Source: Vitis vinifera
Taxonomy: Eukaryota; Streptophyta; Magnoliopsida; Vitales; Vitaceae
Length of the DNA: 64,000 nucleotides
Assembly (NCBI RefSeq): GCF_030704535.1
Contig: NC_081807.1
Location: forward strand, 3,389,001-3,453,000
Direction of reading: 5' to 3'
This document shows, in pieces, positions 1 through 11,419 of the stretch. Under the pieces are notes generated by a model. It saw only the letters and a list, made by a program, of their open reading frames with translations. It was not told the DNA's origin and made no database searches. The position numbers and the translations under genes were made by a program. Each line of letters opens with the position of its first letter. The first letter of the stretch is position 1.

Positions 1-263
1 AAAGACGGCAGATGATGGAGAAGCATCTAGAGATGGATTGCAGGAGCTGGTGAACCAGTCATGGGGCTGGGTGATGGTGTCGGAGCACAATCATCAGGAT
101 TACCAGTGGGAGAAGGTGTCCCTGGAGGTGGTTCAGTGGCTGTTGGTGGTGGGGCCCCCGGAGTTTGAGTTGGGGTTGCAGCAGGAGGTGCGTCGGTCAT
201 GAGACTCAGTGACAGAGTGGGAGCGCAATCATCAGGAGTAGCAGTCGGAGGTGTCCCGGGGGT
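1..263 (-). other. Pro/Thr/Ser-rich coding-like scrap with internal repeat
   Basis: Minus-strand reading gives a proline-, threonine- and alanine-rich stretch in which the phrase PDDCAPT occurs twice. At DNA level two imperfect copies of a roughly 70-bp unit lie near 57-129 and 197-263. The composition resembles the linker of arabinogalactan or GPI-anchored wall proteins, but no domain is visible and the window edge cuts it off. It abuts LINE sequence at about 264, so it is either the flank of the LINE insertion or a captured host fragment. Function not assignable. Confidence 0.35.
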
Positions 264-2395
264 ATTTCCAAATTTAAGCTTATTAGTTAACACCTTTGGT
301 AACAACTTGTAAAGGCTACCCATCAAGCTTATAGATCAACCTAAAGTCCTTGAGATCTCTAGCTTCCCCTTTCTTAGGAATTAAAATCAGAAAAGAGACA
401 TTAATGTTCTTCACAAACTTGTCCTAATTATGAAAATCCTTAAAGAACCCTATAACTTCCTCTTTCAGAAAACTCCTGCTGAACTACCAAAACGCCATTG
501 AAAAACCATCAAAACCAGGAGCTTTACTCCATTGAGGTCCAAGAGAGCTCCAAAAACTTCTTCCTCAGAGAAACGAGCCTTTAACATTACTGCATCCTCC
601 TCTCCAAGGATCCTAACCTGTGGCTCATTGCATCTGGGCCTCCACTCCTCTGTTTCAATAAAAAATAAGGGAAAACCTAAACCACTCTATCTTTGATGTC
701 TCACTCTTCCGTTACCCAAGTCTCATTTATTTTGATCTTCACCATAGAGTTACCTCTCTTATCAACAATAGCCATTTTGTGGAAAAAGCCAGTATTTCTG
801 TCTCCCTCCCTCAACCATAACTCTCTAGACTTTTGCCTCCAATAGGTTTCTTCCATTATCACCCATTTCTTGTACTACCCCAAAGCCTACTTTCTGAGAC
901 TTTGCTCTTCTGTGGACAACATCCTATCTTCTTTTACAGAATCCCAAAATACCATCTACTTCAAGGTTGATTCCTTTCTAGCAGAGGTATTTCCAAACAC
1001 TTCTCTGTTCCAAGTCTTCAAGGTAGCTTTAAGCGCTTTAAGTTTTTCAGATAGAGTGAAACTAAAAGACCCTCTGAATTGGAAACCCATCCACCAACTC
1101 CTTACCAAATCCAAAAAAAATAAAATTGTCTTCCTTCAACCACATATTCTCAAATCTAAAAGGGAAATGACCTTTCCTCGCTTATCCGCCGTCCAACAAG
1201 ATTGGGTAGTGGTCAGAAACAGGTCTAGGAAGAACACATTGAACTACCCCAATGAAATAGCACTCCCAATCCTCATAAACTACAAATCTATCCAACCTTG
1301 ACTTTAATTGATTATACAAACTGTCCCTCTACATGAAAGAACCCACCTGCAATGGGAGATTCCGCAATTCCAAATCCTCAATGACTTTTGAGAACCTTCT
1401 CATTGTTGAAGACAGTCTTGAAACTCTATTCCTCTTTCTCAAGAATCTAACAACATTAAAATCTCCTCCTATGCACCACAGATCTTGCCACAAACCCTTG
1501 ATAGTTCCCAACTCCTCCTGGAACTCTTCCCTAAGCCTCCCAACAGAAGGCCATACATACATGTAAAAACCTTGCAGAAGCCATCCTCCACATTCTTAAA
1601 CCGATAGGAAACCGAAAAATCTCCAATTTCCATTCCAACAAGCTCCACTCCAAGTCTAACACCCCTTTTCTTATCATACCCTAAGAATTAAAAGCGCCCC
1701 ACTCCAAGAACCTGCCCACCCCTAAAGACCAAACCAAACTACACGACAAACTTTGGAATTTGGTTTCCTGGAGAAAAATCAAATTCGCTTTCTAAGTCTT
1801 GATTACAAATTTGATGATCTTTCTTTTATCACCATCATTTGCTCCTTTCACATTCAAAGAGAGGATTTTTAACTTCATTTACCCATAGAAACTATACCCC
1901 CACTCTCTCGGGAGAGAGCTCTTCCATATCCCAAACTTTTAAAATTAATGGAACACTCCAATCTTCTAAGTTCCCTTTCAAACCTTGAGGATTCAACCTT
2001 TACCTTTTTAGACCCAGACCACTGATCCTTTTATTCTTTCCTCAATTTCCAGTTCTTGAGCAAAACTAGAATGTCCTCCTCAAAACCAATAGTCGACATG
2101 CCCAGAAAGTCACTAAATTGGGCAAGACAACATGATTTCCATTCCTCAGCTGACTCCGCTCCACACTTAAGCCACCCCATTGAATTGTCCCTTTCCTTGA
2201 GGCTCGCCTCACCTACCACTACCAGAGCCCTTTCCTCCCCAGAAGAGGTCATTGTAGAACTCCCGTCAACCAAAACCACATTTAGAGGAGGAATCGCATA
2301 CGCATCAACAACCTCTGCCCCTAGGCCACAAACAAAACTGCAGTCCCCTTTCGCAACCCTTTTCTGACAAGGAGGAGAAGAAGAGAAAGGCAGAA
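264..2395 (-). mobile_element. LINE (L1-type non-LTR retrotransposon), degenerate fragment
   Basis: Read on the minus strand, the parts come in L1 order. The end of an ORF1-like region lies near 2280-2030 (DFLGMSTIGFEEDILVLL). The start of ORF2 is near 1878 (MKLKILSLNVKGANDGDKRK, the endonuclease opening), with LQETK-like residues after it. The endonuclease core GGDFNVVRF and LELRNLPL lies near 1560-1330. The start of the reverse transcriptase domain lies near 420-270 (LILIPKKGEARDLKDFR, then SLMGSLYKLLPKVLTNKLK). Several stops and frame changes show it is dead. The RT core, RNase H and poly(A) tail are missing at the left end. The right boundary near 2395 is where homology to the PCBER intron at 9500-9560 resumes, so the LINE sits in intron 2 of the truncated PCBER copy next to it. 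Confidence 0.85.
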
Positions 2396-2947
2396 AAATC
2401 TACTAAGCTTCATTCTGTATCAAACCACTTCAACTTTAATTTTCATCCTTATTATTTAATCATAGTGTTTTTTATTGTATGCTGATGAAATTATCTTTTA
2501 CCGCTTTCAACCGTCTCTTTATGCTTCCAATTGATAAAAAAGATATATCATTTCCGAAACCAAATCTTTGTTTGTGATAATCAAAATTTGATGGTAATGA
2601 AAACAGTACAATAGGCCCCATTATCGGCCAAGAAGAGTAGATCTCTTGTAATCGGGCTACATCAAGAATTAAAAGCAAATTTCAAACATCTGATGACTGA
2701 GATTGAGTAGATTATGGTACTTTTTCCTTGGAAAAGAAACTCAATTCAATCCAACCTCGCTGAATTAACATAGATCTAGCAACACAAAATTGTTGATCAT
2801 CTGTGGTCTTTCATACACTTTTAAACACTCTTTATCATCTCTAAGTTATATATATATATATATATATAGATATATATCATAGTACTTGGATTTGCATAGC
2901 AGAGAGGGAAATGAGAAGGAGAAGAGGAGAGATTGCGTGAGTTTTAC
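2396..2947 (-). other. intron 2 remnant of truncated PCBER copy
   Basis: About 550 bp alignable by eye with intron 2 of the complete gene at 7585-11244 (9500-9560 and 10040-10450). Shared phrases include CTTCATTCTGTATCAAA and CTACATCAAGAATTAAAAGC. Relative to that gene about 480 bp are absent between the two matching parts. A (TA)n microsatellite lies at about 2849-2870. Confidence 0.6.
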
Positions 2948-3556
2948 TTTGACATTTCCAGCTTCTTTGATGGCAGCAATGATCCTATCTTGATACGGCA
3001 ACAGCATGTGGCCAACCGAAGAGATCACCAGATCCACTTGCTTGATCGCCTTCACCGAACTCTCGTGATCGTACAGATCTCCCTGCAACATATAACATAA
3101 CTAATCCATAAACTATTTCAAAACTCTAATTCTCCAAATTAAAGAAGTTGGAATTCAAAAATAGGTGTGTGTTTTTCAAACCAAACAATTTCAAACATAA
3201 ACATCAAAACTTTTCTTTTCTTTTCTTTTTTCTTTTCCTGCCGATACAGTTTTCGTTTTTTTAGGAACTTGAACATCCTAAAATTCTAGAACTCCAATTA
3301 ATTTCGTTCATTTTCTCGGCAGGCAAAAGAAGCCAAAATTGGATGGCGAGACATAAGAGCGAATGGTACGTACATACAGCAGAGTCACGCCGGAGCTCTT
3401 GTAACTCTCAAAGAGTTCCGACTTCGCAGGATTCGAAAGGCCGCATTCTCTGACGAGAGAGAAAGTAGGATGACCAGACCTAGCGCTGGCAGGAACAATG
3501 AATTTTCCGATTTTGCCGGTGCCGCCGATGATGAGAATCTTGCTCTTTTCGGACAT
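2948..3556 (-). pseudogene. truncated PCBER-like reductase, exons 1-2 only
   Basis: Exon 1 is 3374-3556 (61 codons) and exon 2 is 2948-3082 (45 codons), with intact GT/AG borders (donor GTACGT after TAT; acceptor GCAG before GGAGATCTG). They encode the N-terminal Rossmann part of a PCBER. Exons 3-5, which carry the catalytic Lys and substrate pocket, are not present in the window; a LINE occupies intron 2 instead. The nucleotide-binding loop reads GGTGKIG, where all other copies have GGTGYIG, and further unusual changes occur (VPASARSGHPTFSLVREC). The upstream block shared by the four complete genes, with GTAATTAC about 138 bp before ATG, is missing. Exons 3-5 could in principle lie beyond the left edge, but altered residues and lost promoter favour a dying copy. 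Confidence 0.75.
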
Positions 3557-3699
3557 TGCGCCTGTACACAAATTTTTCTTAAAAGGAAAATTAGTGCCAA
3601 ATTTGAAATTCGAATCGACCTTGGGGGATGATGCACAATCTCTATTTACTCCTCCGATTCTTCTTGCAAGAAAATTAACTTGAGCATTCATTCAGTTCG

Positions 3700-5540
3700 A
3701 ACCTTGGTTTGGATTCTTCAGTTTGTGCTTGGACTTGACTTGTCTCGGCAACTTTGGCTTGGCTCAAGTTCACAAGTTCACGAATGCTTGATCTTGAATT
3801 GAAGGCCACTCGATTTTGCGTTTTGGAGCTTCGAATGCTTGATATTTGATGAGATTTGATATTTGTGTTTTCACGTTCAAATTCATGATTTTTATTTATT
3901 TTAATAATTATATTTTAATTACCAAAATTTTTATTTCTTTATTTACATTAAACCTTGATAAATTAATAGCTTTAATACCAAGAAAAAAAAAATATTATTA
4001 AGCAAATATTGATTAATTGGTTAATTAATAATTTAATAATTTATTGATTAATTGATAAATTATTAATTTATGAAACGTATTCCTTATTTTTTCAAAATAT
4101 TGAATTTAATATTGTTTTATTGTAATTAAGTAAATTAAATATTTCTATTACAAACTAACTTTCAAGTGGACATTAATTTTAAGAAGGAACAAGTAATATT
4201 GGACACAAAGACCTTATAAATTAATCATTTGAATTTAACAACATACTAGGGAATTATTAATTTAGTACCTTAGCGGGAGTTGGGACCAATAAAAAAACAT
4301 TATTCAATCAAAGTTATCAATTTATTGATGTTCCTTAATATTTTGACGACAACTCGTCTTCCTTTTGTATAGGTCATGTCACATGTCTCACAAGTTGATT
4401 TCATAGAATTATTGCCAAGTAACAATTTTTATTTTATTTTATTACACTTATTTTATATGGTATATTGTTTTTTTTCCCCTTTTTTTTTATGAAACATGAC
4501 AATTATTAACTCGTTAAAAAAAAAAAAAAATCATCACTCTACAAATGTTTCATTGAAAAAGTTATTCATAAGTTTAAGGTAAAAAGTGAACAATTATTTA
4601 TTTATTTCTCATCAATAAAGTTCATAAATGTAACTTGAGTGATGCTCAAACCTAATTTTGTTTGAAATATTAATTGAATTTAGAATATTTTAAAAATTGG
4701 TTATGAATTTAAAAAATCAAGTCGGAACGTGATCTATTAGCATAGGGAGTTAGCATTGTGCCTCATCGGACAAAGTTAACCTTTATCCCGATTATGTTAT
4801 AAGGTATGACTAGTATCCTCCAAACCAAATAATGAACTCAAGTTCAACCTATAATGACTAACTATCATTCTATACAAATGTCATATGACGTTTTAAATAG
4901 ATTATAATAAGGATTTCAAACAAGCATATGGGTGAATATGAAATTTCCCATTTATAGTGGTAGTAGGAGTTAAGAGACTTATGTATTACATATTTGTCAT
5001 TACAATCGATGTTATGTAAAATTTATGTCATAATATCAAAATTATCTCCATTAATATGATTTTCTTTGTTCTCAACATTAATTCTTATTTTTGTATTAAA
5101 GAAAATCATATTGGAATGTAATATGTATAAGTTATTAGCATTTAATAAAACCAAATATTTACTCCAAATTAGTATTAAATATATATTTTCAAAATTCATG
5201 TTTCTTATCAACATATTTTATATTATTGTGAACATTATAAGTTTTATTTTCTATATATATATCAATAAAATAACTTCAATATGCATATTATGACTCGTTT
5301 TACCATTTTATAGAACTTTTCTAATGTTTTTGAGTTTTAATCGATTTTCATCTAATTATTTTTATTTTACTTTCAAATTTTCTATCCAATATTTGTGATA
5401 TTTTTTTCAAAATTTTGGTAAAATCCACCACCAATATTCCATCAGTTTCCAATATTTTCATTTGGGAGGTGAATAAATCCGCTAATGAGGGGCGGTCTAA
5501 TCATTGTGATTGTATATTTTATGAACCATTGTTTTTATTT
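3700..5540. other. AT-rich intergenic DNA, no gene seen
   Basis: Very AT-rich sequence with short open frames of low-complexity composition (Ile, Asn, Lys, Phe-rich) and no recognisable domain, RNA gene or clear terminal repeats. Confidence 0.6.
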
Positions 5541-5689
5541 TTATTTTTTTGTCAAAACAATTTTCCATACAGTTATAAAATAATTTGATTCCTGAGTAGG
5601 AATGAATGAGAACAGTGCCCAATGCCATTGCATCACACTTAATGAGTCCAACCCGCCTAATTCATGCCAAAACTGGTGATGAGTTGACA

Positions 5690-6195
5690 TGGTCAACCAC
5701 AAGTTGAGCCAAGACATGTGACGCGTACCACCGCCCGTGCCATGACGTGTGCCACGGGGCCTTACTTGGTGCCCACAAGTCGAGTCAAGACACGTGATGC
5801 GTGCCACCGCCCGTGCCATGAAGCGTGTCACGGGGCCTTGCATAGTGCCCACGAGCCGAGCCAAGACATGTGAGCCACCGGTGCCATGACACGTGCCATG
5901 AGGCCTTGCATGATGCCCACGAGTTGAGCCAAGACACGTGACGCGTGCCACCACCCGTGCCATGACACGTGCCACGGGGCCTTGCATGGTGCGCACAAGT
6001 CGAGTCAAGACACATGACACGTGCCACGAGGCCTTGCTTGGTGCCCACGAGCAGAGCCAAGACACGTCACATATGCCACCGCCTGTGCTATGACGTGTGT
6101 CACGAGGCTTTGCTTGATGCCCACAAGCCGAGCCAAGACACGTCACGCGTGTCACCGCCCGTGCCATGACGCATGTCACGAGGCCTTGCTTGGTT
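5690..6195. repeat. CpG-rich minisatellite, ~75-bp unit, six to seven copies
   Basis: A GC-rich island in AT-rich surroundings, built of imperfect head-to-tail copies of a unit of about 75 bp (CCACCGCCCGTGCCATGAC, then GGGGCCTTGC, GCCCACGAG, GAGCCAAGACACGTGACGCG). Five perfect CACGTG hexamers occur at 5791, 5890, 5935, 5966 and 6018. Open frames across it on both strands are translation of the repeat and not proteins. A transposable-element internal repeat is a possible source, but no ends were recognised. Confidence 0.85.
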
Positions 6196-6199
6196 AGAA

Positions 6200-7220
6200 T
6201 ATATAGGAATTAGACTTTGGTTAAAAAAATACCAATCGAAAATATTAGGTTTGACATGGATTGAAAGTGCAATCAATCGGTGGAATATTATTTATTTATT
6301 TATTATTAATTATATTGTACATTGCTTTATTTAAATATAGAGAAAAAGAAAATAATAATAATAATAATAAATTCTAATATTTCTTACTTTTTAATTGTAC
6401 AAGAGTAATAAGTTTATCAGTTTTATTTAATTACTAAATTATCTTTGATAGCTGAAGTTTTAGTTTATAAATATTTATTTATATTAAATCAGTAACTAAT
6501 GATTTATTTTATAATTTTAAAATATTTTACTTTTAATTTCTTATTTTATAAATATAATTTATATTTTATAAATTCTATAATTATTTTGTTTGAAAATCAA
6601 CATTGAGAACTCAAATTGCCCGTGAATTTGATATAGGTTTAAGAATTTTCAACCAAGCCTTGGGTCGACTTTCACACAGGTTAAAATATTAATAAGCAAA
6701 TTAACATAACTGAATTTGATGTGACCGAGTTTGGCATGACTTAACCTTCTAACTCGCCCCCACCTACTTGTTTGGTATTCACATAACAATACTATATGAA
6801 GGTGCTATCGCCTTGATCAACACTAGTTGCTCCTTATACCGTGTGAGGGGACTAATGAATCAATGAAAAACTGGTCTTACTAGTCTCAAATTTCATGCAT
6901 GAGTGAAGAATCAACTAAGGAACTGTTTGGTAGTGATTATAGGTAGCGCTTCTAACCTTTGTAACAATTGAACTTTTTATCAAAAGAATCATTTTTAAGT
7001 ACTAAAAATATTAAAAACACTTCCTAAAATCACTGTCATTCCATCTCTAATAAAGTCATTTCTAATAAAGTATCAAGGAACATAAAATGAAAACAAAAAA
7101 AATAAGAAAAATATAATTTCATAAACATCGATCGGCACAAGATCATAAAAGCACATCATCCTGCTACAGAATATGCTCAGTGGCATGGCCAATGAAAGCC
7201 CCCACTATTTTCCACACAAC
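6200..7220. other. AT-rich intergenic DNA, no gene seen
   Basis: Contains an (AAT)n microsatellite at about 6350-6371 and otherwise unremarkable AT-rich sequence. The last 80 bp (from about 7140) resemble the 3' flanks of the other PCBER genes (for example 13705-13790 and 22845-22920). Confidence 0.5.
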
Positions 7221-7226
7221 AAAGAC

Positions 7227-7507
7227 TTAGATGGTGTTTGTTTTTTTGGTTTTTTGCTGAACACCATTTAGTTTTAGAATTTAGGTTGTTTGTTTTTTTA
7301 CTTTTTCATGACTTATTATAAACTTTTTACTAAACAGAAAAAGTCAAAATATGTGGCTTTTTCTAAATAGAAAAAATAACACAATGATTTTTTTTACTTT
7401 TTAATACTTAATAGAAATAAAATACTATAAAAACAAACAACCTAATATTTAATACTATTAAGTATTAAGGTTTTATTTAGAATTAAGTAAAAAAACAAAC
7501 ACCACCT
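7227..7507. mobile_element. MITE-like element, 281 bp, in PCBER 3' flank
   Basis: AT-rich, non-coding. The termini are inverted: TTAGATGGTGTTTGTTTTTT on the left against AAAAACAAACACCACCT on the right. AAGAC stands on both sides (7222-7226 and 7508-7512), a likely target duplication or part of one. The homologous 3' flanks near 13790, 22920 and 37260 lack it, which shows directly that it is an insertion. Family probably hAT-like from the terminal sequence; superfamily not certain. Confidence 0.7.
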
Positions 7508-7584
7508 AAGACAGAGCCACACATGTTTATTTACTAGGATGGTGCAGCATGACAATGAAAACTGCCAGGAACAGAGTTCATGTC

Positions 7585-10500
7585 TCAGACAAACTGATTG
7601 AGGTACTCATCCACAGTTGTGTATTTGACATCGGGATATAGCTCTGTAGCCTCAACTCCAAATGATGGCTGAATCTCAAAGTTGGTGTGGTCTCCCTTAA
7701 TGAAAACAGAGTGACTGATTGATAATATCACATTGAGTGGAACAGAAGCTTCTGCAAGAAACAGAGAAAAAAACCATTCAATCTGAAGATCTTAGCCACC
7801 ACTGATAGTTCTACAAAATAAGCATGTACTATGCTACCAAGTTTAACCAACTCTCTTTGTTTGTTTGTTTTCCTTTTTTTCTCTTTTCAAATCCACTGAG
7901 TTGTAGTAAATAGTTGCCCTGTCATGTAACTGAGGCCTGGGTCAGGACCGCCAAACTTAACCAGCAGGCCAGCTAGCAGTTTCAATGTTAAAACAACTGA
8001 TTCAAGAATCAGTTCAATTTTAACATTTTAGCATAACTCGATGCCTGGTTATCGGTCTACTATTTGAATTTTAAATTAACTAAAGCAGCAGTCTGAAGAC
8101 TTCTAAAACAGTAAAAAATTTAAAAGAAAAAAACCAACAACAACGTCTCCACTAACCTTGGATGTTCTTCAGCACTTGCTCCTCTGGTACGTAGATCTTT
8201 TCAAGGGTTTTCCCAATCTTTTTCTCCCACAAGGAGACAAGATCATTGAATGAGTAAGTATTCTGAGGGGGCCTGATGTAGAGGATTTTATTCAAAGTTC
8301 TAGGATCATTCACAGCTTTGATGGTATAGGTGCCAATGTCATCCTCCTTGTTAAAAACAGCTGGAGATGCAAAAACGAAACAGGTAAGATAGGAGTTGAA
8401 CCATTTTCCTTTACCTTAGAATCTTGGGACTGCTCAGGTCTCTTTGTCATTATATATATATAGATCAAAAACTCACAGCTGGAAAGCCAACTCCAGAGAA
8501 CTGTTGACTCAATAAAGGAGGCTTAGCCCATCCAATTCAGTTAAAAACAGAAGGTCAATAATGATTAATAACTGGAAATGCATGATGATTCCTTCAGTTC
8601 AACATCATGTTAGTTGCCTGGGTTATAGCTCAATTGCACTGTTGCACCCAAGCAGCATACCCAACTGCTGGAAGGCTTTGTTTCTGAGTGAACAGGTTTG
8701 GTCAGCTGGAGAAGGGGGGAGTGAGGAGGGATTTTCCAGGTTTAGAATGGCTACATTCTGATCTGAAGGAATGTAGGCCATTCTCACCTCAACAACTTTG
8801 GCAACCCTGGCTGGAGAAGATAATATGCAGATACCAGTTTATGAAATGGTAAATTAACAGTCACATGGATTTCATGGTCATTGAAATAACTTTTCATTAG
8901 AATTATTGTTCACACCCATTACCATTGGATGTTTCAGAGCAGATGCACCAGTGTATTTTAATGTCAAAAGGACAAAATGCAACAGGGAAGTTCAACTCTT
9001 TTATCATTTTCAGAAAGGTTGCTTACCCTTTGGATTCCCATCTCCTAGAATAATAACTTTATCTCTTGGGGGAGTAGTGGCTCCAGGCTGTGACAATGAA
9101 GGAAGGAAATAGCCAGCAAAGAAGTTGGAGGATACATAGGTGTAGGGAATTCCTTCAGCCTCAATAGTGCGGCGGATTTGAGCCTTAGTTGCAAATGCTG
9201 TTTTTGCTGGCTCAACAGCATGGACACGGTCCACATCATTTCCAAACTCTGATGGGAAGAATCTCTAGACAAAATAAAGCACTTTGAGACAATGTATGAA
9301 AAACCAGTTATATCTATTCAGTCATGATAGCTCACAGACACAGATCATATATGGGATAAATGTTAACAAGATGATACAAGTGTTCTACAAGGATAAAGTT
9401 GTCATGCAATTAGTACTTGGAATGGTGGAAGGAAAGAGTGCACTGATCAGGATACTTACATGTAAAGAAAAAAAATTAAATGAAAGGGAAGAAAAGAACT
9501 ACAAAACTTCATTCTGTATCAAATCACTTCAACATCAATTTTCATCTTTTATTATTTAATTATAATCCCTAGGGAGTGATTTCAAAACATTTGGCAGGAT
9601 TTAATCAGGCTAAATAGAACAACCACCATTAGAGAATAATGCTATGTATCGTTGAAAAATTATCCATATCCAATGACAGGCTCAGCTGCATAGTTAAGTA
9701 ACAGATATGGATCCATCATCTCATAGGGTAAATATTAAGTTCTTATGGTTCTCCATTCAACATAAAGTTCAACAGCACCCATTCTAGAAGAAACAATTTG
9801 GAGCTCCTGACCTCATTGTGAAGTGACATCCAGCCACATCTCCATTATGAGAGATCTAGACATCTGAGTCTCAGGGTTCCTTTTGCAGCTTTACAAAAGT
9901 GGCGAAGGGACTATCTTATGGTAAAGGCTTATTGTTATACTAACCAAAAGAAGGAAATAGCCATACTTCAGTACTACTTGAAGAGCTAATAACATCTCTA
10001 AAATTTGAGGTTTTTTGATTCCTTTTCCTATGCTCTTTGAAAATATAGGATTTTTATTGTATGTAGATGAAATTGTCTTTTATGGCTTTCAGCAAATGAT
10101 TTCTATAAGAGTAGCCTCGTCTGAGGGGTTTAATCATTTCTAAAAAAATAAATTATTTCCCAAACCAAATATTTGATTATGATAATCAAAATATGGGTTA
10201 TATTATGGCCCTGAAAGCAGTACACAATAAACCCCATTTCAGCTGGGAAGAATAGATCAATTGTAATCAGGCTACATCAAGAATTAAAAGCAATTTTCAA
10301 ACATCTAATAGCTGAGATTGAGTGGGTTATGGTACCTTTTTCTTGGAAAAGAACACTCAACTCAATCCAACCTCACTGAAATACCATAGATCTAGCAAGA
10401 AAAGAATGTTAAGGTCTTTCATGCACTTTCAAAGACTCTTTTAACATTTCTAAGGAAGGTGATATCATATCATGCACAAAGGATAAAGATATTTGCGACA

Positions 10501-11244
10501 AATGATTACAAATGCCAATAATAAATAAATATCACAGTACTAGGATCTGCAAAGAAGGGAGAAATGACAAGGAGAAGCTGAGAAATTGCATCAGTTCGGA
10601 CGGTTATACCTTAACATTTCCAGCTTCTTTGATGGCAGCAATGATCTTCACTTGATCCGGCAACTGTGCGTGGCCAACCGTGGAGATCACAACATCTACT
10701 TGCTTGATCGCCTTCACCAAACTCTCGTGATCGTATAGATCTCCCTGAAACATAACATAACCAATCAATAAACTATTTCATAACCCTAATTCTCCAATTA
10801 AGAAGTAAGAATCCAAAGATAGGTGTATTTTTCCAGTTCACTGAAACCAAACAACTTAAAACAAAAACATCCGAACTTTTCTTTTCCTGAGGATCGCCAA
10901 TTTTTTCTTTCTGGATGAGTGAAGAATTTCAGTTTTCGTTTTTTTAGGAACTTCAAGATCCAAAAAATTCTAGAACTCCAACAAATTTCGTTAATTTTCC
11001 CGGCGGCAATAAGAAGCAAAAATTGGAAAAGCAAGAATGGCGAGAAAAGAGAGCGAATAGAACGTACATAAACCAAAGTCACGCCAGAGCTCTTGAAACT
11101 CTCAATGATTTCAAACTTCTCCGAAACTGTGGATTCTCTGACGAGAGCGAAGGTAGGGTGACCGGACTTAGCGCTGGCAGCGACGATAAACTTTCCGATG
11201 TAGCCAGTGCCGCCGATGATGAGAATCTTGCTCTTTTCGGACAT
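7585..11244 (-). CDS. PCBER: phenylcoumaran benzylic ether reductase (PCBER-like), 306 aa
   Basis: Exons (minus): 11068-11244, 10610-10744, 9027-9264, 8157-8360, 7585-7751. Lengths of 177, 135, 238, 204 and 167 nt sum to 921 nt, or 306 codons plus TGA. All donors are GT and all acceptors AG; intron phases are 0,0,1,1. The product is a cytosolic-type NADPH-dependent reductase of the PCBER/pinoresinol-lariciresinol/isoflavone reductase family. Family members reduce benzylic ethers of 8-5' neolignans such as dehydrodiconiferyl alcohol. Visible motifs are the NADPH loop GGTGYIG (residues 11-17), RFFPSEFGND opening exon 3, the catalytic Lys in AFATKAQIRR (residue 131), and EIKPSFGVEASELYPDVKY-type C-terminal residues. 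Exon 1 is two codons shorter than in its paralogues (TVSEKFEII). The exon 3 acceptor is TAG where the others have CAG. A TATA-like CTATAAG lies about 105 bp upstream. Confidence 0.93.
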
Positions 11245-11375
11245 TGTTAACTTTTTTCGGGCGAATCTCCGGCGAGATATGTGGAATGAGAAGACTAAGA
11301 TGAAAGGTCGCGGGGAAGTGGATGGGCTCCAAAGACCAAGGACGACGATCTTATAGGACTGAGGAAATTAAGATT

Positions 11376-11400
11376 GTGTAATTACGGAACTAGCCTTGTG
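11376..11400 (-). promoter_or_regulatory. conserved upstream block with GTAATTAC palindrome
   Basis: GTAATTAC at 11378-11385, followed by CGGAACTAGCCTTGTGTTT on the plus strand. The same block occurs at 19600, 28423 and 41546, each about 135-140 bp from the ATG of a PCBER gene. The palindrome resembles homeodomain (ATTA-core) sites; binding is inferred only. Confidence 0.5.
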
Positions 11401-11419
11401 TTTGAGCCGTAACTTCCGT

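Noticed and set aside
870-1301. 143-aa plus-strand frame
   Set aside because: Shadow of LINE sequence, whose coding strand is minus.
3385-3691. N-terminal extension of the truncated PCBER upstream of MSEKSK
   Set aside because: The frame is open by chance; every paralogue starts at MSEKSK or MSDKSK, and the extension has no counterpart.
5541-6179. 212-aa Cys/His-rich minus-strand open frame
   Set aside because: It is translation of the CpG-rich minisatellite; all frames are similarly repetitive.
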